A model generated the notes under the pieces. It saw nothing but the letters and a program-made list of their open reading frames with translations, did no database searches and was not told the origin of the DNA. From Glandiceps talaboti (Eukaryota > Hemichordata > Enteropneusta > Spengelidae): a stretch of DNA of 64,000 bases. The stretch covers positions 9,813,501 to 9,877,500 of the forward strand of contig NC_135558.1 of NCBI RefSeq assembly GCF_964340395.1. The letters are read 5' to 3'. The translations under genes and the position numbers were made by a program. Below are positions 26,020-38,805 of this stretch, in pieces; within the stretch, counting starts at the first letter, position 1, and each line of letters starts with the position of its first letter.

Positions 26020-26395
26020 TCTACCGACATCAGACCGTAGACGAATTAAATAGAACCTTTTACAAACAGAGAAAGTAAATAATTGAATTGGATTAATAAC
26101 ACTTGGCACAGCATGTTGGAAGTACAGAGACTTGTATTACACTCCATCATTTGATAAGAACAGTATTATGACCAATTCACATAATAGTTCACGTTCACAA
26201 ACAAATGTCCAATTACCCTGGCATTTCATGTACACATAAAGAGGTCATAAAACTGTTCTTATCTAACCATGGTGTGTACAATACAAGTCTCTGTACTTCC
26301 AACATGCTAAGCCAAGTGTTAATAATCCAATTCATTTGTTTACTTTCCCTGTTTGGAACAGATTACATTGTCCACAGTCTGATGTCGGCAGTTGT
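26020..26395. repeat. Long imperfect palindrome (inverted repeat), arms about 155 bp
   Basis: The left arm (26020-26175) and right arm (26241-26395) are reverse complements with modest divergence and a centre near 26208. Landmarks are CCGACATCAGACCGTAG against CACAGTCTGATGTCGGC, CATGTTGGAAGTACAGAGAC against its complement at about 26290-26309, and GATAAGAACAGTATTATGACC against GGTCATAAAACTGTTCTTATC. It may be a MITE or an inverted duplication; no target-site duplication was identified. Confidence 0.85.
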
Positions 26396-26739
26396 AATCT
26401 TATAGAAAAGTACCCATATAATTGTTGTATGTACCATATTGTCATCTATTTTTTTATATATAGTAATGTATACAAAGAAAACCCACTTTACTATCACGTA
26501 ACGGTATATCGTGACACTATGCCCGCATTATACTGTACCAATAAATATCATGTTCACTTCCTGTTCAAAAAACAAACCATGCAGTTTGAAATTGTTTGAG
26601 CAAATTTGTACTATTTTAAGGAAACGCCGTGTTGTCTTGTTGATTATGCCCATATTGACTTTCCTTTCAGTGGTTATATTTCCTCATTGCAACAGGAGAA
26701 GGAGAGAGGGGGGGAGACAGACGAACGGGCGGACGGACA

Positions 26740-26741
26740 GT

Positions 26742-26793
<52 letters not shown>

Positions 26794-26845
26794 CACACAC
26801 ACACACACACACACAGACAGACAGATAGATAGACAGACAGACAGG
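26740..26845. repeat. GA, CA and GACA compound microsatellite
   Basis: A GA run (26743-26790), a CA run (about 26791-26813) and GACA/GATA units follow one another. Open frames (Arg-Glu and His-Thr repeats) are artefacts. Confidence 0.95.
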
Positions 26846-27226
26846 TGGAACTAAAGTTCAACTTACTAGTAAATGTTAATTTTCTAAAAAATGTGAGATT
26901 TGTTTAGTATTTTCCAGCGAAGAGGTTACGTTTCATCGAATCTGATTAAAATGCGATTTTTACTGTGTCGTTCTGGGAGTGATAACTTCTAAAAAACACG
27001 ATAAAAATATATATACGAAGGAAATAAGGGTAAATAAAATAACAGAATCGTATAACTGCTTCAGAGTTTAATCAGATTTCATTTCATAATATCACATCAT
27101 TAGATTTCTCAGTATTTTATGCTATTTTACGTGTTAGATGAAATATGGTCCTGGAGGGATTCAAAGTCGTTTAATATTCATGTATTCAATGTTGTTGATG
27201 TTTTTCGTACACTTTGGGACACCAGT

Positions 27227-27270
27227 ATGTAAATAATTATGCAAATAATTATGCAAATAAATATGTAAAT
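27227..27270 (+). promoter_or_regulatory. Four octamer-like words at exact 12-bp spacing
   Basis: ATGTAAAT, ATGCAAAT, ATGCAAAT and ATGTAAAT start at 27227, 27239, 27251 and 27263. Two are perfect POU octamers. The whole is a short 12-base tandem repeat (unit close to ATGCAAATAATT). It may be a clustered POU-binding site or simply a minisatellite. Confidence 0.45.
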
Positions 27271-27338
27271 TAATGTATATTAAAGTCACTTCTACTTACA
27301 ATGATTTCCCTCTCCTTTGAATCACTGAAAACTCATAG

Positions 27339-27361
27339 CCCCCACCCCCACCCCCACCCCA
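27339..27361 (-). other. G-quadruplex motif on the minus strand
   Basis: Four C tracts of four to five bases separated by single A on the plus strand give four G tracts with one-base T loops on the minus strand. This is a strong quadruplex pattern; a biological role is not shown. Confidence 0.7.
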
Positions 27362-27629
27362 CTTCCATCGACCACGCGGAATTATAAACCAGTGTCACAT
27401 CATGGACCCTAACATAGTATTCGTCGATAATTTCAAGCTGGTCGAACACTTCAGGTATCGAATGAAAGTTGGCATTATTAAAGCATATGTACCCCCATCT
27501 CAGCTATGAATCAATCAACTTGTAATACAAACAACAACAGTTGTATTAAAAAGAATTTAATATGGTGTTTCTGGCCGTATTTCGTGTATTGTCCCCATGC
27601 CAAGAAATAGGACAACATACATATTGCAG

Positions 27630-27653
27630 TTACACATACATACATACATACAT

Positions 27654-27692
<39 letters not shown>
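27630..27692. repeat. ACAT then CAAT tetranucleotide array
   Basis: A short ACAT run is followed directly by about nine CAAT units. It is non-coding. Confidence 0.9.
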
Positions 27693-29272
27693 GATTTCTA
27701 TAATGCCGATCTCCAGAGCAATGTTCTGTTCTGTTAGTAGCGGGTTTTTTTTAGTGTGGTGATATTTTTTCGTGTGTGTTTATAACAAATGAGTCAAACA
27801 TAACAATTTTGTATATACCTGATCATATAAATAAATTGTAACTAGAAAATGTTAGCTGTATGTTAAATATCATTGCATGTGTACACATTACCCAACTATT
27901 TTATTTATAGCATGTCCAGGTATCTACGGGTAGAACTTCCACAATTACATAAATATGCAATTGTTTTCCGTATGTGCAAGCTCTTCAATTTTCTGCAAGA
28001 GCTGCGATTTTTACGATGCTGTTTACATTTATTTTACCAATTAAATACCAACTATGTTGTGATTGGTGTAATACAAGCCAGGCCCCGAATAATTCAACGC
28101 CGAGCGTTACATATATGGCTTTTGTAATGTGTAGTCGCCGTGCCGTGTAGCAAAACTTGACTCGCGAACGGTCACGTGGTTATATAGATAAAGAATTCGC
28201 ACTTTTGTTGTATCGTACATACACATGCCTATTCTTTATCTTCTACGCGTTCTTCCACCCCATTCGCAATGTCTGTACTGTATTGGAATGAAAGTCATCG
28301 GTCACGTGACCCAAGGCTGAGTGAGTTACAGGTAAAAAGTGCACCAAATACATACGTCATTGAAATTGAGGGTCATTTCCCTGGATACACTACCCTGTAA
28401 TTGTATAATAACAGGGTCTTGGAAGTACAGCACACCCTTAATATGCAATCATATGGTGCTGTACCAGCAATAGTTAAGGATGTTACTATTTACCAGATTC
28501 AGCACGTTTTGGGACCAGGATTATGTATCAACATGTTTCTTGATCTACGTACTTTTCTGTTGTAGGCTGTTCACGAGGAGTTTGCATACTGTTTAGTTTG
28601 AAAGCAAAGCGTGTAATTTCAAAACGACATAGATTCTCACAAGCAAAGACTACCAGCTTAGTTACGGGTGTTGCTATTTGTGATGACGATTGTGTCTGGT
28701 ACATCTGGTTTCGCACTCGATTGGTGTACATTGCCATCAATCTGTCATTTTCCCTGTCCGTTTGATCAGAAGTGACAGGAGCTACGTGTTAATTTTGTCC
28801 CAATGCAGAATCGATGATAAAATATGCATTTAACACAACGACTCTGTGGAGGACTGTCAGTGTTTTTGTACAGACATGATGATAAGATGATTTCATTCAT
28901 TTAGATGTATCTTTTTATTTCAAGAATGTAAATTTCAAGTATAACCATAGTATTTATTTGTTAAAGGTAACACGGTATCAAATAGTACAGTAAGAGTTTC
29001 ATACTTCGGGAGGCTTAACTTTCCAGGTTCCAGTGTATGTTTCCTTTCCCCTTTTCTTTAAAAAACAACTTTTCTGGGCTATAAATTTACTATTCTTCTC
29101 AGGACAGTAAATTAATGCACATAATCACAGTACTAACAAATACATAACTGATTTAGATACATATCTAACATAATGTAAACACATTGAATTAATACAAATG
29201 ACTTTAATTCTCTAATCTTAGATTCAGACAACTTGAAACATCTTGTAGTTTCCTAGGATGTTGGGGTGTGTA
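27693..29272. other. Unique intergenic DNA
   Basis: No gene is seen. A small inverted pair GTACAGCAC / GTGCTGTAC occurs at about 28425-28463. The 70-codon minus frame at 28528-28740 has no recognised motif. Confidence 0.5.
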
Positions 29273-29295
29273 TGGATAGATAGATATATATATAT

Positions 29296-29331
<36 letters not shown>

Positions 29332-29348
29332 GTAGGTAGGTAGGTAGG

Positions 29349-29428
<80 letters not shown>

Positions 29429-29553
29429 GAGAGATAGATAGAGATATACAAATAGGTAAGTAAGTATGTATGTATGTATGTATGTATGTATGTATGTATG
29501 TATGTATGTATGTATGTATGTATGTATGTATGTATGTATGTATGTATGTATGT
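29273..29553. repeat. GATA/GGTA and TATG compound array
   Basis: About 165 bases of GATA with an internal GGTA block pass into about 90 bases of TATG. It is one of the longest microsatellites of the window. The minus-strand open frame over it (Tyr-Leu-Ser-Ile repeat) is an artefact. Confidence 0.95.
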
Positions 29554-30299
29554 AGATCGGTCGGTAGGTAGGCATGCGTTTGTGTGTATATTTGGACATT
29601 ATGATTTTACACAATTGTACACCTCATAAAGATCTTTTTATTGTGGCCTTGCACACCATTGGTCATTGAACTCAAGTTTAGCCTCAGAATGACGTCACCG
29701 CACGCGTCCAGTCCCTGCACCCAGCAGAGGATTGTGTGGGTCATTACATACACCGAGAAACTAGATGTCACGTGACGTGTCCACCTTTAATTTCGCGTTT
29801 GCTTTACATCAAAATATTAATGATGCATCCCAAACAAATATTGTTTTTTGTTTTTAATTTAGTTGCTATAATATACGATTACATGGAACAATAGTATTGG
29901 TTTCATCTATCTTATTTCAATTTATAAATGGCCTTCTCTTTGTCGTGGATGACTGATCACAGAGAGGTCTGAATTACGCGTCCTCAATTTAAATATTGTC
30001 CCATTAACAGTCATTATGTGGTGTATTAGTTCATTATATTGCCTTCAACTTCATCGTCTTTATCGCTTACAACAATGGCGGGAACAAATTAGTAACTTTG
30101 TACAAATGCCAAATTTTCTTTTTCTCGTACGTCGGTTATGTACAAATTTGTGAGGAGTTCTGGAGTAGTGTTGAACATCGTGGAACAATTTGTGTGTTGT
30201 GTTTTGTGATATCGGTGTTTTTGTGGTGGGTGGAGAAATATTTAAAGGGACAGTCTTTAAGTTTATCATGGGTTTTCGGTCGTTACTTTGTTAACATCT

Positions 30300-30710
30300 T
30301 AAAGGTACCAACATGCCGCCTCTTTTTGTATATTCAACACCTCTATCACCCAAACAATGATAAACTATTGATATAAACTGATCGAGCTCTCATCAGATAC
30401 AATATTCAATTATTTATATGCAAATTACATATGACGTAATATTTTGGTTGCCAACATTGTCCCAAAACATTTTACAATTTTGGTTACCATGCCTCTTTTT
30501 TGTATACTCAAACACCTGTATCACTCAAAAATAATGAACTGTTGAGAGAAACTGGATCACCAGGTGTTCAGATATGATATGAAAATGAAATGACGTAATA
30601 TTTTTTATACCAATAAATTCGTAAACTTTTTTACAGTTTCGGTTACCATACCACTTTGCCAGTACATACTCGACAATCTCTATCACACAGTGCCGATACT
30701 TATGTGTGCC
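30300..30710. repeat. Degenerate triplication, period about 170-185 bp
   Basis: Three diverged units each start with TACCA(A/T) and ATGCC or similar. They share TTTTTGTATA(T/C)TCAA, CACCT(C/G)TATCAC and, in the first two, TGACGTAATATTTT. The third unit is incomplete. Confidence 0.6.
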
Positions 30711-32208
30711 TAAATATTAAGGTTAGCTCGTTCCATTTTTTTCAGCCGAAAACGGAACAATTAGAGTCAGTATTTTAAAAAGTCGTTGTTTTCATCAATT
30801 AATTAGCTAATTGGTAGATATTTGGTATACAGTGTATGTGAAATGAAATATGAGTGATAACACTCCACAAATCATTCAACCCATTACAACTAATTACAAT
30901 ATTATAGTTATTAAATGATTTTCTGGCAGTTTTTGTGGTCGCACAGTGATAATTAGTCGCGTTTAATTCATTTATTATACTAAGAGCTAGGATATGACTG
31001 GTGACGTCATTGATAATACGTGTAATCTACAGATTGGTACTTGATAACTGTATCCACTATACTTTGTCATTTGCACACGAACTGTCACAAGTTTTGTCAA
31101 GAGTGCATCGACCGAGGCCGAGTGAAGCGTATTTGCTAACTACTCGACCACCAGCGTCTTATTCTTGGATCTTCGACAGTTTTATTAGATTAAAAAAAGC
31201 TAAAACAAACACAGTTGCAAGATATTCAAATTTCCATATGTAAGATTTAACAATGTCATTATCCCCTACCTTTATATACCGAGAATTTCTTTCCAAATTC
31301 TTTTTTAAATGATTTTCTTCCAACTTTTTTTTACTCATTTCACGGGCCATTTTAGACTGGTCGGACACTAGTAGATGTCGTTCATTAATTGCGCCAAAAT
31401 TTGGTGTAGGAATTTATTATTTCAGAATGTTGTCGTCACAATTTGGATTTTGTGTCTGGTAGTGTAGTGACAGGCCAAATTGTTCACCGCAAAGCACTTG
31501 GTCACTGCAGTCTTTCCTGTTCATTGACATTTTGGTGTATTCCAATTCTTTTGGACAAACATCACACAAAGAACCTTTTATTTAAGGATTGATATCAACA
31601 TTTCGCTTCAAATATCAAAAAGTCATAACCACAATTCCTCAAATTTGTCCTTCATATTACGTTTACATTCTGTAGTAGTAATCGGCCATTTTGGACAACA
31701 TGAAACACAACTTTAAAGTCTTGAAAGTTGTGAAATCGTAATTCGTGGTTATTTTTTGTCGAAATGTCGCTATTATATCACATTGTAACTGGCGAAACAA
31801 TGGCGGTCAATTGATTAGAACTACACTGTGTTATCATGCATGTGCATTGTACTGGAATAGTCTTCATTTAGTTCGTTATTAATCTGAAGTGGTTACTTTG
31901 AGCAGTCAACTAAATCGGATAAGCTTTGTGTTGTTTCATTGAGATAGTCATTTTGTTCATATTTTTTTTATTGACTAATTTACATGAAATTACCATGATT
32001 TATAAGGTAAGTAGCATCACTTAGTTTAATTAGGCACGGTAATTTGCAATCAACAAGTACAGGCTTTATTAGCCGATATCTAGCTAATGGTATGGAGATA
32101 GCCTTGAGCAAGAATAGACGTATCGACTGTAGTTAGTTAAAGGCTGCACTTGAATAGTGAAATGGTATGGGTAAAGGATGTAAAATAAGTAAACAGACAC
32201 AGACAATG
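30711..32208. other. Unique intergenic DNA
   Basis: No gene, repeat array or recognisable element is seen here. Confidence 0.5.
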
Positions 32209-32594
32209 TATGTATGTATGTATGTATGTATGTATGTATGTATGTGTGTGTGTGTGTGTGTGTGTAGGTAGGTAGGTAGGTAGGTATGTATGTATGTATG
32301 TATGTATGTATGTATGTATGTATGTATGTACGTATGTACGTATGTATGTATGTATGTATGTATGTATGTATGTATGAATGTATGTATGTATGTGTGTTTG
32401 TGTGTGTATGTATGTATGCATGTATTTGTGTATGTATGTATGTATGTATGTGTGTGTGTGTGTTTGTATGTATGTATGTATGTATGTATGTATGTATGTG
32501 TGTATGTATGTATGTGTGTGTGTGTGTTTGTGTGGTGTTTTTATTTGATTTATTATTACTTTCATTTGATCGTATACTTACTGGGGGGGGGGGG
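32209..32594. repeat. TATG/TG/TAGG array ending in G12
   Basis: A TATG run, a GT run, TAGG units, a second long TATG run with TGTG and TTTG interruptions, then unique DNA and a G12 run at 32583-32594. The array is open in several frames on both strands; none is a gene. Confidence 0.95.
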
Positions 32595-32943
32595 TAATGT
32601 TGAATATGTGTTGGCATTACACCCCGACCCTAGGGGTTCATCCAACTCGCCAAAATGAACCTATGTTAACGATTTCAACACATCCTTTCCGTTGTTAGAA
32701 TTTTATTCATTTTCGACATCCGTTAATGGGTTCTCAATTATGTTTCATAATCATTTGCTTAAGAATATTACTTGGGTATTTTGATCAATAAAAAGTCATA
32801 GCAACGGAATAGTATTATATTTGTTTAGACCAGGGGTCGTTAAACATACAGAAATCTGGATTTGTTTCTATGAGGAGAAAAAAAATCTGATGGATTCTGT
32901 TTATTAAATATTTAGTCAAAGCGCTGTATAGCATTAGTTTTGC

Positions 32944-33091
32944 GACTCTCTGTCTATTGTCTATCTGTCTTTTTTTCTTTCTCTGTGTATGTCTCTCTCT
33001 TTGTCTGTCTGTTTCTGTCTCCCCCTCTGTGTGCGTGCGCCTGTCCGTCTTTCTGTCTCTCTCCCTCCCTCTCCCTGTCTTTCTCTCTGTC

Positions 33092-33162
<71 letters not shown>
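32944..33162. repeat. CT-rich region ending in a CT array
   Basis: Imperfect CTGT/CTCT sequence becomes a perfect CT run at about 33105-33160. It is a polypurine-polypyrimidine tract that could form triplex DNA. Confidence 0.95.
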
Positions 33163-33163
<1 letters not shown>

Positions 33164-33542
33164 ATACAGATACATGAAAACAGGAATTTTTGTACAATTT
33201 ATTATTTAAGTGGGAATTTATGTACGAGTACTAATTTCAAGTTGTAAAAGAATTTATGTGGCCAGTAAAGATTGATTACTAGTCTGTCAGTCTAGAATAG
33301 AGTTAATATGTACGAAAAACTTACAGAAAAAATATTAATCTTTCTAAATCAATTCCGGTGGGAGTTATTTGAAATGTTTCAAATGTTTTAATGAGAACTT
33401 TGTTCAATCTACAGCATATTAATAGTTAATGAGACCAACTTGATCTCATCTCTTATTCCAGTTTAAAATATACATTATCTATTCGAAAAAATACAGAAGG
33501 ACAAGAATTTTCGGTCGATTATTTAAATTATGACGATGTGTT

Positions 33543-33543
<1 letters not shown>

Positions 33544-33614
<71 letters not shown>
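33544..33614. repeat. GT microsatellite
   Basis: An uninterrupted run of about 35 GT units. The open frame over it (Cys-Val repeat) is an artefact. Confidence 0.95.
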
Positions 33615-33615
<1 letters not shown>

Positions 33616-34639
33616 AAATGATAATGTGCACGTGAACAATTATCTGACCTCAACGCTACGTGTATCAGAAATACTTATTGTAAAACCTTTGCAACCTTTT
33701 CAAAAGAAATTAAAAACAGGAATTAGAAGCATTTTCATAAATTTTTGACTCTGGAGAGTCATTTCATGATTTCAAATTGCACGATTTTCGCACAATTGCC
33801 AAGAAACCACAAATTGAAACTTGTATTGCAAAATCGCTGACTTTTCGTCACGAGCCTTGTAATATAGCGACTGTAGTCATGACCCACAAAGCAACTGTGA
33901 AATGACGTACTATTTGGAAATTACATTATGTACAATAATTTGTTATTGTTGATCAAAAGACATAAATAAGTAATTACGATGACAAACAGCAAGCCACCAG
34001 CTTTTCCTGTTTACTTTACAGGTGAACTATATTTGGAATATGTTGCCATCAGTGGAAAAAGGATAAATTGGAGACACACTGTAGTAAATGGATTGCCATA
34101 ATAAGAGAAGGTAACTGAATAAAATAAAGTGAATTGTAATATAGACAAACAGTTGTCAATATGAACCATAAAATACAAAAATAAACAAAATACACTCATT
34201 TTTTTAAACAAGATATTTAGCCAGTGATGAATGAGGCTCGAGTTCTCATTTAGTTAACAGCCAATCTTGCTAAGATGAGAATCGTGAATTTTTATTATTA
34301 AACACGAAGAAATGTCATTGAATGTGACGGTTCACTGCCACTCATCAACTAATCATACAGAGATATAGAACACTTGATCCAATTAATTGTTTCATATCGT
34401 GTGGACGTTATTGATGAGCATCCAATTTAGCAAGTCATCAATGTCATTGGTCAAATGCACCTGTTATAACCATATTTGGTCATATCGAAAACCAAGATGA
34501 ACAGCGAACAGTTCATTTGCCCCGGAGTGTCATTTAGGGAGACAGTCGCAGTCTTCAAACTTCGACGACGGGCCGGTTTGATGTCAACACAGAGACGCCA
34601 TTCGGAAGTTATGTATTAAAGTAACATGATGTATATGAG

Positions 34640-34661
34640 ATAGAGACAAAGAGACAGACTT

Positions 34662-34694
<33 letters not shown>

Positions 34695-34800
34695 GACACA
34701 AATGACAGGGAGGGAGGGAGGGGTGGAGAGGGATAGAGGAAGAAAGAGAGATGAGGAGACGGAGAGAAACACGCAGAAATAGCGAGACAGAGAGAGAGGG
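34640..34800. repeat. GACA and GA-rich region
   Basis: A GACA run at about 34661-34694 is followed by GGGA and GAGA-rich purine sequence. Confidence 0.9.
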
Positions 34801-35487
34801 TCAGAGCGGGAAAAGACTGTAGGGGACACACCTTCAATAATAAACAATTTACCCATTCCATGGTGAAAAAAAAACTTCATAAAAGAGGAAACGTTCTACA
34901 ATAGTGAATTCCACCAATGACAACATATAGAAATGTAAACGTTGTTTGTTTGTTATTTCGTCTTCTCTGTACTCACCACAAATAATGAGTCAAAGTAAAC
35001 AGCGCCGTGTTTTCACTCAAAAAGTGTTTGAATATGTGCATTTTGTCTGTTATAAACATGGAAATCAAGGCATATTTGCACTATACATTAGTAATTTGTG
35101 TTTGCTACATTTATCGAAATAATTTGATTAACTGTAATTCACTTGAAATAATGAATATAAACAGTGATGTATGCAAAAGTGTCTCCCCCTCCCCTCTTCC
35201 CAGCATGCAAGCTGGCAAACAATTTATCGAAGATCAAACATTGCATGTTGCAAGATTTACATGTTTGATGGTATACGAACGTCCATTCAGGAAATTATAC
35301 TTATGCAGTCCAAATCTGATCAAGGTTTATACCCTTTAGCTGTCAAAATGTTGACACGGTGTTTTCCATGTACGAGATTAGCAATCCGCTACCGGTGTTG
35401 GCTTCGAAAAGTATGAAGTTTAGCAGCGGGTGGTAACCAACAACTCCTAGCCGCTGAAGTGAGAGGGGAGATAGAGAGACCGATATA

Positions 35488-35490
<3 letters not shown>

Positions 35491-35574
<84 letters not shown>
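35491..35574. repeat. GA microsatellite
   Basis: A nearly perfect run of about 42 GA units. Open frames (Ser-Leu repeat on the minus strand) are artefacts. Confidence 0.95.
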
Positions 35575-35578
<4 letters not shown>

Positions 35579-38036
35579 ATGGACAACGTCTCTTGACAAG
35601 TGTATTTGTGTATGCTAGAAGACGTCTTCTTTCGTCCATCATTCTAGTTTATTTACCCATTTTCTATTTACTTTGATTTTTGAATCAAGGCAAGTTGTCA
35701 AAACGGTGGCAAAACTCCTCAAAAATCTAAATTTGTTGTTGCCTTCATGTTTCAGTGCAAGTTATTATGCTCTACTTTTGTGAGCTGGAGTTTTAACACA
35801 CGTCTTCATTCCTTTAACTGCATTGTTATTTACTTCCCCTCATGGTGTCATTTTATTGACAAACAGCTGTAAATTGGCCTGGAACTTTCCATGAGAAACA
35901 TCTGCGAAGACTTTGTGAAATGACGTGGAATCCAGGCACCATTTAAAACACAGAAAACTCAAGGTTATATAGGATTGGCGTATAACAATGGCGATTATCG
36001 ATCTTGTATAATCTAAATCTTAGTCTGTCCACGACTTGATCGATGTGGTTCTTCCCATAATCAGAGAATCCAATGGACAAACAATTAAATGACCAAAAAA
36101 AAAACTTGGCAGTGAAGTTACAAAAGTCAACATTGGATTTGTACATGTATAGGAAAACATCCATGATGGAGGTTATCTGAGATATTGAGATTTGTGCCAT
36201 TGTTAAAGACAGAAAATATTTCACCTCAGTTGAAGTTGAACTAGCGGGAAAGCACTTTTGTATATAGTAATGGTTGTTTTAAGTGATGTAGACAAGGTGA
36301 GACTCGTGCAACTATGGATGTTCCATGAACTAGATTTACTACAAGGCATACTTGAATATATATAGCGGTTACTTTTAAACTTTATACAGACATTATAGAG
36401 AGATGACGTGTGATAAACCATAGACCGGCCTACACGAGGGTCTTGCCGGATAAACACCGGTTGCCTTGTACATTCCTTACTCAAATGTAACCACGTTTTC
36501 CACAATAGGAGAAAAACAATAGTGAAAATTATCGCCTCCGTAACTTTCCAACAAATCCTGAAATCGTTTCTTGCATCCCGGTAAACAGAGGGTAGCTTTT
36601 TTTTTTATTGATTTCTCTTGATTTAACCCATACTTGACACTTTCTGTTGACAGTGCTCTTTGGTTCTGTGTACATTTTTGTGTTGAAATCTGACCTTCCC
36701 TTTGTTGACATGTGTTTGCTAGCTCTATGTTTACCGGAATTAACGGACAACATACGTTATAAATAGAACAGATTTAATGAAATTCTGTCACAAACTGAAC
36801 GTGTTGTCATACTTGTGGCAGATGATGGCGTTGATTTGGTGTAAGTTATGACACAAAAAGAAAAAAAAAACAATCAAAATTCCATCTCTGACCCGATAGG
36901 ATTATATATATTAGTACAATTCTACTGTCGACATTAAGTCGAGGCTTTTCAAATCTTGACGTTTTAATTAGTTGGCCATCGTTATGATGGATGGCTAATG
37001 GCAAAAATGATGAAACTTAAAACGTTCAATTGCATTTAAAATATGCATCCAGTCTGCAAAATATATACGTCTGTCCACACATTACCAATTTATGACAAAC
37101 CTATACTAGGCAATGCAAAGATAACTTCAACGACAACAGAGCGGGGCCCCCCAGTAGTCACTCGTGTCGACTCCTTCACACATTATTACCGGACTCTGAG
37201 TAACTTGAGTCCGGAGGGGTTCTTTAATCGCTATCTCTTAGTAGGTATGATTTTAAACGAATATTAGTTGTTAGTTTTGGACTGTCAATGCTTGTTAGGT
37301 TAGCATGAGAAGTAAATCACATGTCGCAAGTTGTGTTGCATGATTATTGTATTGAAAGGCCTGCAAAGTGCTTTTTAATCTGCATCGCACACTTCAAAAC
37401 CAACAAAGCGTTGTTTAAAAATTCATTAGATGGCAAATCAATGCCGGATTGGGACTGATTTTTTGTTGCATGTGTCCTTTCTCATCAGTAGGCTACTCAA
37501 TCATAAGTGAAACTAGAATAAGGCTCAGAAGGCTGCTAATTAGTGCTACTCCTATGGTGTTAGTACAGTTATGTGCACGTTTCTCTCGGTAGTCAATATT
37601 TTTATTAATAAATGATGAGTGTTCTCGCTAGTCTGATTTAACTTGCACAGTTTTTTATTAAAAGTGCCGTTATGCCATCAAGCTCCCGTCATATGTTACC
37701 GTGAAAGCATTCGAATATCTAAAACGATACTATGAAATATGTATATCGTTGGACGCAGACTTTCAAAGTTATACACGTTTTGAATATCAGATTTTCTCTC
37801 TTCTGTAGTCACTCATCGCAATATTTCTCCCGTGGACGAGCTGCTGTGTTTATGTTAGCTAAACTCCAAGGGAAAAGAAATCCTTTCCTTGCTTGTTATT
37901 GTTGCATTTGATTTGGTTATGCTTCAGGCATAATTACGAGAAGGATTCTGTTACGTACTTGACACAAACACCACGCGTAGACCCGTCCCTACATATCTCG
38001 TACACTACGACTTCAATTCAAGGAAATTTGTATTAT
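35575..38036. other. Unique intergenic DNA
   Basis: Open frames of 74-99 codons occur on both strands but lack recognised motifs and conserved splice patterns. No repeat array is seen. Confidence 0.5.
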
Positions 38037-38805
38037 TACAATGACTACCAAATGACCTGAAACAGCGTGTCGTCTGTCAACACAAAAATCTTAATAATAT
38101 AGCTACATTTCATCACCTAACATTGCTACATTTCACTGTTTTGACAAAATTCTACTAAGTTTGCTACATTTCATCGCCAGGTTCCACAAATTTTCTACTA
38201 ACATTGCTACATTTCATAGTCTGCCTCAAAAAAATTGTTTACAAAATTTGCTGCAGTTTATAGTCTGCTTCAACAAAAATCTTACTAACATTGCTACATT
38301 TTATAGTCTGCCTCCAAAAAATTGTGTTTACAAAAATTGCTACATTTTATAGTCTGCTTCAACAAAAATCTTACTAACATTACTACATTTTATTATAGTC
38401 TGCTTCAACGAAAATCCTCTAAAGCATTTCTTCATCTGATTCGAAAAAAACTCAAACTACTCAAATTTCATAGCCTCACTAACAAAAAAAATCTTACTTT
38501 ACACAGTTACAATTTCTTACCCTGAGATACCATTGTCTTAGCAGATTGATTTAAAATGTATCAATTTGTGAAACCTTATCTCTGATTAAAACAATTCAGC
38601 AATAGTAAGACTTTTGACAAGCCAGAGAATGAAATGTATCAATTTTAGTATCAATTTTAGGAAGATTTTTGTCGACTCAGACCATGAAATGTAATAATGT
38701 CAGTAATACAGGCCTTAGCATTTGAAATAAACTAAACCAACAATGTCAGTAAGGTTTTGTTGCGCCAGGCGACCCTCTGTTTCAGGTTAGATGGTTTCAA
38801 TTATA
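38037..38805. mobile_element. Foldback element, family copy 3 (longest)
   Basis: The termini are TACAATGACTACCA on the left and the complement of TATAATTGAAACCA on the right. Both lead into ACCTGAAACAG (38055-38065) and CTGTTTCAGGT (38777-38787). The left arm carries about seven tandem units of a 40-70 base repeat (CAACAAAAATCTTACTAACA then TTGCTACATTT and TAGTCTGC). The right arm carries about four complementary, more diverged units (AGTAAG...TTTTG, GAAATGTA). No transposase frame is present. Confidence 0.8.

Noticed and set aside
32940-33247. Ser-Leu and Arg-Glu repeat open frames
   Set aside because: They arise from CT/GA microsatellite sequence on the two strands.
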